The notes beneath the pieces are model-generated. The model made no database searches. It saw only the letters and a program-made list of their open reading frames with translations, and was not told where the DNA came from. Of a stretch of DNA of 64,000 nt, positions 56,606 to 64,000 are shown in pieces. The stretch is taken from assembly GCA_015179125.1 (NCBI GenBank), contig WHVA01000190.1, forward strand, positions 124,001 to 188,000. Reading direction: 5' to 3'. The position numbers were made by a program, and so were the translations under genes. Position 1 is the stretch's first letter; every line of letters begins with the position of its first letter. This DNA is from Gautieria morchelliformis (taxonomy: Eukaryota; Basidiomycota; Agaricomycetes; Gomphales; Gomphaceae).

Positions 56606-58326
56606 ATGCCATCTCCCACCCGTTCTCACCAGTCCTCACGATCACGCCACTATAGGTCTAGTCACACAATGACTTCTCACTCGTCTGAAAGTAGACCTTC
56701 CCATGCTCACCGCCGCCCCCACGAATATGAACCACGCGTCATTGATAATGACATGCGTGGTTCATATTCTCGGAACAGGAGCGCATCCCCTGGTCCTCCT
56801 CGCGATATAGCCCAGAGGCCCCGACCCCGGCGATCACACTCATCCTCCAGTACCACACCTGAGCCTGATATAATTCGGAGGCCGCGACCCCGGCGATCAC
56901 ACTCATCCTCAAGTACCACACCTGAGCCTGAACCACCTAGCGGAGCGACTCCGATGAAGCTGAGCACCATGCGAGGAAACGCCGACGCACTCAAGGGGGT
57001 GCACGCAAGAACCCGTGAGCATGTGCAAAGTAGCTGGATTTGTGCTGACCTCTGTCCCCACCAGTCAACCCAGTAATGAGCTATCAAGCGCCACACGACA
57101 CTTTGGTCGTGTTTCTGAAATGTGGCTCGCTTTGCCCAGATTTTACATGATGGTCAAGCATATGAACCCAGTGCCCCTCGCAGCGATTATGATGATGAGT
57201 ACGTGTCTTGGTTGCCCATTGATCTCTGACTATTCTGCTGATACGCCACAGTCAATGGTTTCACATCAAATTATACCGAGACCTTGAGAAGCAAGTTCCC
57301 TCCCTCGCGAGCCTGCTCCAGGGGCGTCACTTGGATGACATTGCCGATGAGGTCAGTGATTCCCAGTGTACGCGTGCATGACTCACGGCACTATCTAGCT
57401 TGATCGCCGCTGCAACACAGCTCGCGGGGAAGACATCAAGCGTGTCAAAGACCACGCGCAATTTCTCCGGCCTGCCGACAATCCATTCATTCCAATGATA
57501 GGCCTGAATGACAAAGTTACCCGAGGCTGCAAGCATCCCCAGATCGCCCGTCTGATATGCCCTGTCAGTTGGCTTGAGGACTTTGATCAAGACCCCGAGT
57601 ATGTGCATATGCCTCTCTCTACCATCCACCCTTATCTCTTCATAGGTTCCCCAGAAATTGGCCGATGGCAAACGCGTCCCTCATCCACACGATTGGCCGC
57701 TTCTCCTCTTTGATGAAGCGACTTTCGACATTACCAACCTTTGTGCGAGTTTTTTGCGCAATGAGATGCTAGTCCGGGTACGTTACTTCTATTGGGCGCC
57801 TGCACGTTACTGACCCATTCAGGCCTGGCGTATGATATTCCAAGGGCCGAGTGCTGTTGATGGACGCACTTTGAACAAGGCTACCAAACGTGGCAATGCC
57901 TTACATCATGGCATGAAATCTGTCACCGTCAATGCTCTGGCTTATATTGCCACCCTGGTACGTCCTACTTCCTTGACCCTTTTTTTGACCTGAATTCTTT
58001 GCTACAGGTTTACTTTGCGCTCAGCTCCCAGGAAGTGTTCAGCGCTGGAGGGGGAGATAATGAGTTTGATTACTATGAGTTTTACCGAGGACTTGTGGCC
58101 ACGCTCGAGGAAGAGTTTTCCGCCGAGGATTGCTCTCAGGTGATAGAATGGTGGAATAGGTATGAATTGCGATATCTACTGGTATGAAAAGCCATCCTGA
58201 CTACATCTCAGGCAAGTTTTCCTGAAGTATGTCAATACGCTGTCCAAAACCACGGCAGCGTCTAAAACCGGTCGTGGATTAATGATGGCGCAGATGCGCC
58301 AGAGGGATGCCGGAAATGCTGCTTAG
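56606..58326 (+). CDS. DUF6698 protein, second gene of the Plavaka element
   Basis: Starts 177 bp after the transposase stop, same strand. The first exon codes a Ser/Arg/His-rich region with a duplicated 66 bp unit (RPRPRRSHSSSSTTPEP twice). After short introns (for example 57198-57250, 57350-57396, 57600-57645) come HIKLYRDLEKQVPSLASLLQ, GCKHPQIARLICPVSWLEDF, VPQKLADGKRVPHPHDWPLL then FDEATFDITNLCASFLRNEM, AWRMIFQGPSAVDGRTLNKA, RGNALHHGMKSVTVNALAYI and EVFSAGGGDNEFDYYEFYRG, ending at TAG 58324-58326. The ICP...W/L-x-x-(D/E) block, the LF...LR-x-E/H-x-LVR block, F-x-GPSA and the FDYYEFYR block are the DUF6698 signature, a family hugely expanded in Agaricomycetes with no known activity. Exons read openly; the join near 57.03-57.13 kb is uncertain. 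Its position suggests a helper or control role in transposition (inference). Confidence 0.75.
56723..56769. repeat. Near-perfect hairpin inside the DUF6698 first exon
   Basis: GAATATGAACCACGCGTCAT is followed after a short loop by its near-perfect reverse complement, ATGACATGCGTGGTTCATATTC. Stem about 20 bp. It lies in the Arg/Ser-rich coding region. Confidence 0.8.
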
Positions 58327-58800
58327 CATGTATTCTTGGAGGATAGTACTCTCATAGCTATGAATGAAAATGTTGGAATTTATCTGCACAATTGTATGAG
58401 CTCTCATTGCGTGACATGTCCCCTACCATACGCAACAAGTCTGGTAGGAAGGAGCCAGAATGGAGGGTGATGATATGAAGCAGCCAGAATGGCGTGGTGT
58501 GGTCATTTCGCGGTCATTATCCGTCCCTGATGGGCAACCGGCAGGCATGATGGATCCCCGACGGGACATTGGCCGACGCGATGGTTCCTTGATGGCCCAT
58601 CAGCTCACACCATGGTTTCATGATGGCAGCACGTGCCGGAAATGGTAACGCTGTGACATTCCACCTCTGGTTGGTATCTGATGGTTGCAGCACATGGCAC
58701 CCCTTTTAACCGTGTTACCGATGGCCATTCAACGATAGCACAATGGTCACTGAAGGTCATACCTCCGCGGTTTTCGTGATGTGTTCGACTTGGAAGGTGA
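58327..58800. other. 3' flank of the Plavaka element, no gene
   Basis: GC-rich stretch with several ATGG/CCAT words repeated in both orientations, similar in style to 51400-51640 before the transposase. These may be subterminal repeats of the element, but a clean terminal inverted repeat with CACT ends was not found. Confidence 0.35.
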
Positions 58801-59128
58801 ACCAAGATTATTCGCATGGGGGAGCAGAAGAGCGATATGAGCCTGATCAGCGCTCCTGCCCCCGCTTTGAAGGCTGTTAATCTGGGGGATGGATGTGGGA
58901 GGCGAGAGGGGGATGTACACATAGATGTGGATGTCATATTTGATGTGGACTTTCAAATGGATTTACGTTGGATATAACGCCTTGGTCCTCGGTTATAATT
59001 CATACTGTTGTTGTATTCTATCACTCTCTTGCTGTGCTAGTTCCTCTAATCTCTGTTAGCCTCTTGTTTAAGGGCTTTTATCGGATACTTCTATTTTTCT
59101 ATCAGCAGTACATTTTTCCATTAGCAGA
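58801..59128. repeat. Repeat R, third copy
   Basis: Matches 46.31-46.56 kb and 45.91-46.13 kb, ending at CATTAGCAGA. The match stops exactly where a CACTG terminus begins at 59129. Confidence 0.7.
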
Positions 59129-59517
59129 CACTGTAGGAAGAGCGGGCACTTAAAATAAGTACTTTTTGCACTAGTACTTATTTCCAGTAGCTTTTTTCAC
59201 CCCAAAATCAGTGTCAAAAAAATTAATTTACCTACCACCAAAATTAAGTACATTTGAGCACTTAAAATCAGCTACCCAAAACCATCCAGTATAGACAAGT
59301 GGACGGTCCAAAATTCCATAACAAACCAACCGGCCTCCCTCTGAGTCTTGAGATGACAATGTACATATCACTATTCACTTACTAAGTTACAAAACCCACA
59401 CAAGCATATCTTACCGAGCACGGGAAAATAACTGTCTCATCATCCAGCGTGGTGGAAAACAGCTCTAGGGGTTGGGCCGACAGGGGAGGTGCTCATGGAG
59501 TAAGGGGAAGGCCAGAT
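59129..59517. mobile_element. Likely end of a CACTA-type element
   Basis: Starts CACTGTAGGAAGAGCGGGCA precisely where repeat R is cut. It then has subterminal inverted words (AAATAAGTAC...GTACTTATTT) and AT-rich DNA. CACTG ends plus subterminal repeats fit a CACTA/Plavaka-type terminus. The other end was not found before the Copia LTR. Confidence 0.4.
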
Positions 59518-59775
59518 TGTTTACAATATAGTACAATTTATTGTCGCAGAGGTCTAGTACGAGAACTCTAGCTAGACGACTTCAGCAGGAGCTGAGAGGT
59601 TGTCGTACAAGCATAGGCTACTTATACTACAGAGCCCATTGTGCTATGATGATAAGAAATGGAATGAAGGGACGAGAGACATGGAGGGAGCAAGTAGCAT
59701 ATGATGGTTGACACATGGAAACACAACAACATGAAGGGAATTGGGCATTGGTCAAGTATCACTTGTTTCACAACA
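59518..59775 (-). repeat. 3' LTR of Copia G
   Basis: 258 bp; plus-strand ends TGTTTACAAT and TTCACAACA. Left pentamer CAGAT is the candidate target duplication; its partner is outside the window. Confidence 0.7.
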
Positions 59776-61840
59776 CTCCCCCGTACTTGAACTACCAATG
59801 AGACCAAATTTCCTTGCGAGAAAATGGTGCTGGCCGTGCACCAGGGGTTTTGTCAAGAGATCGGCGATGTTTTCAGTCGATGATATGGGTAAGATGTTGA
59901 TGACCTGCTTGTTTATTAGTTCTCGCGTGTAGTGGTATCGAATGTCGATATGCTTGGTCCGTTTATGAAAAGCATTGTTGGCTGCAATGTCTTTGGCACC
60001 AGACGAGTCGCAAAAAACCTTGAGCGGAAGGTCGACAGTGAAGTCGAGTTGATTTAGGAGGGAAAGTGTCCATTGTGCATGTTTTGCGCACTCGCAGAGC
60101 GCCATATACTCGGCCTCAGTGGTTGACAGTGCAACAGTACATTGCTTCTGTGTGGCCCATGCAACAGCACCTCCGGCGAGTATGGACATGTAGCCAGTGG
60201 TCGAGCGGCGGTTGTCGATGTCTGAGGCCCAGTCGGAATCGCTGTACCCAACCAATTCGGTGGAGTCATTCAATCCGTAAGTCAGCGTGACGTTCCGAGT
60301 AGCGGACAGGTAACGGAGTACGTGCTGCACAGCGAAAAGGTGGTCTTGGGTGGGTTTGGAACCGAATTGAGAGAGCCAATTAACGGCAAAACATATGTCA
60401 GGTCGAGAACCTAACATAGCGTACATGAGCAATCCGACGATCTGTTGGTAATTGGAGGTGAGGGATGCGTCTGAATCTTTTTGGCGTTTGCAACGAGCAG
60501 TGTTCCTTTGGCAAATGGGGTATAGTTTGGCTGGCAACTAGACATGTTGAAGCTCGTCAGCATGCATTCAATGTAGTGTGATTGGCTGATGCTGAGTGTT
60601 TTCTTTGAACAGTCGCGAGTAATGTGTAGACCAAGGAACTGTCTGATCTCCCCTAGATCAGTCACCTTGTAGCGCATGGCCATTGCATGTTTGAGATCCT
60701 GGATTGCACCTAGGATGCCAAGAAGGGCGATGTCGTCGACATAGACCAGCGCTATAAGCGGGTCCCCCCCATCGTGATGTTTGATGAAGATCAAAGCATC
60801 GCCGGAAATAAGTTTTTGAAGACCGAGTCCCTCCAGTGTGCCATTCAGGTGGACGTGCCATTGCCGACCTGCCTGCTTTAAGCCATAGATAGCCTTTTGA
60901 GGCAACACACCTTCCCTTCCATGCCTTGGATCGCGAAACACTTCGGTTGATCCATATATATTTCCTCATCCAAGTCTCTGTTGAGGTATGCCGATTTGAT
61001 ATTGACGTGGTGGATGTCCCAATCCAGCCAGGCTGCGAGCGCGAGCAGCAACCTCAAGGAGTCTAGGTGCGAAGGTTTCATCATAATCGATGCCAGCGGT
61101 TTGTGAAAAACCTTTGGTGACAAGATGAGTGCAATAATGGGTGACGTGGCCAGTAGTGTCACACTTTGTAAGATATACCCACTTGCATTTAATTGCCTTG
61201 CGATCTTTCGGGAGATCGCACAACTCCCAAGTGCCATTCTCTAGAAGGCTACTTATCTCCTCTTGCATGGCAGGGCGCCATTTGTCCACATCCAGGCATG
61301 AGATTGCATACTCCTATGTCGTTGGATCGCCGGCAGGTGTCATTTGCGCTGAAGCCAGGTATGAGACTATTGAGTCGTCCCACACTGCTGACGCCAACGG
61401 TGCATCGCATAGGGTGAGTCGACTCGTTCTGTGACTGTGGTACGCATCTGGGCTGGCATTGTTGGGTTGCGGTACTACAACACGCTGTTGTATACGATGA
61501 GACCGGCGGATGGGTGGTTCTGGAGGTGCGGACGCTGAGGGAGTTTGATCAGGCAGTGCGTCTGGTTCATTTTCTGGCAGAGCACTCACTGATTCAGGGG
61601 TGTTGGGTGGTGGCAACACTGGCAGGGCCGTTTGAGGCTGGCCAGGCATACCAGGTGGCGCTGGTGGCAATGGGTGCTCGTCCTTGTCATCACTCTCTGG
61701 TAGAGCTAGACCGATATCTGTAGACAGCGGCGATATTTGTGAAGGAAGGGGTGGAGCGGGCGTAGGAGGATTGAGTGGGGGCTTTGGGGTAGATAGAAGA
61801 GGGAAAACTGTCTCTTCAAATACGACGTCAGTAGATATGA
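59776..61840 (-). mobile_element. Copia G RT, RNase H and linker
   Basis: RT: ALVYVDDIALLGILG (YVDD box) and NGTWELCDLPKDRKAIKCKW with VYLTKCD. RNase H: SDSDWASDIDNRRSTTGYMS, then ALSTTEAEYMALCECAKHAQ and KRTKHIDIRYHYTRELI. The linker contains RRSHRIQQRVVVPQ. This order (integrase, linker, RT, RNase H) is that of Ty1/Copia pol. Fossil. Confidence 0.85.
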
Positions 61841-61842
61841 CA

Positions 61843-63363
61843 TGTCATGATCCGTTTATTCTGCGAATCATCCCTCAACACACAGCGAATGACCTCCTGA
61901 ACCAGCAAACAACTTCCCGAACCAGCGAATATTATGCCAAAATATTCGTCGCCATACTGCTTTCGCATTCGCTATTCACATCATTCCTGCCAGGACACCA
62001 GGTACCCACATGCTCAGGATGCATTCGGATAGTGTCAGTTGCAACCTCCGTGCAGGTTGGACTCAATGGGACTCGTACCACTGCAGGGCAGGACGAATTA
62101 GCTTCGCTGAAGTTTTCACTACACAGTTGTCATGACCCATTCATTTCTTGTACCCAGCTATCCCTGTTTTCCCTTTCACCACTCTTCCATGTTTGCTCGG
62201 CTTCGCTCCATTCACTATTTGCCACATTTGCCAAATGACCATTCGCTACTCACATCATTCGCCAGTAGCCATGCCATCAAACACGATCGACATCCTTTAC
62301 CCGGATTGATGGTTCATCACTGGTCCTATCATGAATCGCAAGGAGGTGCAGGCACGCTGTCATGACTTGTTTATTTATTGTACCCAGCTATCCCTGTTTT
62401 CCCCTTCACCACTCTTCCATGTTCGCTTGTCTTTGCTCCATTCACCCCTCGCTCCATTCGCTATTCACCACATTCGCCATATGACCATTCCCTACTCGCA
62501 TCATTCGCCAGCAGGCACGCCATCAAACACAATCAACATCCTTTACCCGGATTGATGGTTCATCACTGCTCCCATCATCTTCTCAACTCAACCCCCTTTG
62601 GGTGTTCCTATGGCTGGAATGCATTCGCGGGGCGTCCTACCTGTAGGTCGTGTGGGATCAACCCAGCAGACGAAGAGTCCGTGCAGGGTGGTGTATATGC
62701 AGGTCCCAAGGCGTGTTTTCATACATAGGGGCCTTCGCCCTCTTTCCTCTCCGTCGTTTCATGTTCGCACCCCTCTTCCATTCTATTGTATGTCTATTTC
62801 ATCTATTATGTATCCTGACCACGCACCCGTATCCAACCCTGACTCCAGATGGCCTCTTTCCTATTCGCTAGCACCATATGAGCATTCGGTATAAGTAGTT
62901 TACATTCACATGTATATTCTCCAGTTTAATTATCATTACATCCATCTTGTGCAAACTTGACCTCGCTGTGACTACCGTCTTGAGCCTTCTCCTGTATATT
63001 TCTATCTTCGACCAGAAAAACACTTAGGCATCACTGGTGAGTTCTCATACTTCATCTTCATTACCTTAGCCTTCGTACGATTATCTGCGCTGTCGGCGAA
63101 GGCTCTGAAGGAGCACCTTCACCAACGAAAGGAGTGTTGCTACTTAAACAACCTTTCCATGGCACCTTGCATGTTACATCATCAAGTGTCATGGGCTATT
63201 TCGCCACGACTGTAGATCAGGGCGAATTCCTTTTGAGTAACCCTCTTACTTCTTAACCGTTACCTCTTTGGTACTATTCGCTGGGCGATTCGCTAGATCG
63301 CACACGCTATTTGGGCATTCGCCACTAACATGCGATATTAACACCCAAAATCCAATCTTGACA
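61843..63363 (+). mobile_element. Chimeric solo LTR of the Gypsy B family in Copia G
   Basis: 1521 bp, bounded by a perfect duplication TGACA (61838-61842 and 63364-63368). Inside are three LTR-type starts in the same orientation: 61843 (TGTCATGATCC), about 62130 (TGTCATGACCC) and about 62360 (TGTCATGACTT). Only the last runs through a full LTR to CCAATCTTGACA. It inserted in the integrase-linker region of Copia G. Confidence 0.8.
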
Positions 63364-64000
63364 TGACAGTCCGTTTGGACAATGGATTCCACAACTTATA
63401 CCCCTTAGTGGAAGTGTCATACCTTACGAACACGAGCTTCTGAGAGGTAGGATCGTATTTTGTTCGATTTGTCGTTATGTGGGCATAGGCGAGGCATCCG
63501 AAGATGCGGAGGTAAGAGAGGTCGGGTTTCCATCCTGTTAAAAGTTCGTATGGGGAGATGTTTGAGGTAACACGAGATGGGGCTCGATTTCGAATGTGTA
63601 CTGCAGTGCCTACCACAAATTCCCAAAGACCGTGTGATATCCCAGCACCGTACAACATCGCTCGGGCCGCCTCTGCAATAGTTCAGTTTGCATGCTCGGC
63701 AACACTGTTCTGCTGAGGGGTGTTTGGCGCGGTGAGGTTGTGGTGTATTCCTTGCTTCTCCAGGTATTGACTAAATTCCTGTGATAGGAACTCCCCCCCG
63801 TGATCAGTGCGTATAGCTCTGAGCGATCCGTCGGAATAATTTTTGACCAACGCATGGAAATTCTTGAACTGTGCAAAAGTGTCACTTTTTGCTGTCAAGA
63901 AATAAATCCATTTGTGGCGTGTATAGTGGTCAACTAGAACGAAGTGGTAGTAGTGGCCTTGGATCGAGCGGGTGTTCATGGGGCCTGCTAGGTCCATGTG
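63364..64000 (-). mobile_element. Copia G integrase
   Basis: Minus strand. Core residues are visible in MDLAGPMNTRSIQGHYYHFV, IRTDHGGEFLSQEFSQYLEK and APNTPQQNSVAEHAN, then ISPYELLTGWKPDLSYLRIF and FGCLAYAHI, typical of Ty1/Copia. Cut by the window edge. Confidence 0.85.

Larger units (their letters stand above)
59518..64000 (-). mobile_element. Ty1/Copia element G (runs past the right edge)
   Basis: Minus-strand element. 3' LTR at 59518-59775, preceded in the coding sense by a polypurine tract GGGGGAG. RNase H at about 59.75-60.3 kb, RT at about 60.4-61.3 kb, a Pro/Ser-rich linker at about 61.3-61.8 kb, then a chimeric Gypsy B-family solo LTR (61843-63363, TSD TGACA), and integrase from 63364 to the window end. 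Gag and the 5' LTR lie outside. Broken in a few places. Confidence 0.85.

Overview
The window looks like a transposon graveyard from a basidiomycete fungus, most probably an Agaricomycete. The supports are short GT-AG introns (about 35-75 bp), basidiomycete-specific host families (DUF6533-type membrane proteins, a DUF7137-type secreted protein), and mobile families typical of mushroom genomes (Plavaka transposase, DUF6698, Ty3/Gypsy chromoviruses, Ty1/Copia). No species is assigned, and no rRNA, tRNA, CRISPR or bacterial-type operon was seen.

Layout. 1-9.2 kb is mostly decayed host DNA. A 1.6 kb block carrying a DUF6533-type gene occurs twice in direct orientation (1-1636 and about 5790-7405), a third 3' fragment lies at 8.5-8.8 kb, and a TUP1-like WD-protein fragment lies at 4.66-4.86 kb. 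9.2-29.5 kb is a broken Gypsy element (C, + strand) invaded by a second Gypsy (B, - strand, 9551-25146, TSD CAGTT). B is itself cut by a foldback CACTA-type element (14941-18949), which is cut by a Tc1/mariner element (15097-18715) carrying its own passenger gene. 29.5-42.8 kb is Gypsy D (+), split by Gypsy E (-, 32067-41653, TSD GCAGA). 42.9-44.5 kb is a Gypsy F integrase fragment split by a 1.1 kb solo LTR. 44.5-51.4 kb is a mixed stretch: a transposase C-terminal fragment, a 523 bp TA-flanked MITE, a duplicated repeat, a HeLo-like-domain gene, a Plavaka relic and a host DUF7137-type gene that has lost its 5' end. 51.6-58.3 kb is a Plavaka-family transposon with two genes, a nine-exon transposase and a multi-exon DUF6698 gene. 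From 59.5 kb to the right edge is a Copia element (-), split by a chimeric solo LTR of the Gypsy B family.

How the parts relate. Most of the window is a stack of insertions whose order can be read from target-site duplications: C then B then the foldback then mariner; D then E then a solo LTR. One LTR family (X, about 490 bp) appears three times, each inside a different transposon and each with its own perfect 5 bp duplication. Two DNA transposons carry a second gene of unknown role beside the transposase: the mariner (AT-hook/proline-rich protein) and the Plavaka (DUF6698). These are the best candidates for under-described biology here. Exon joins and percentages were read by eye and are approximate.
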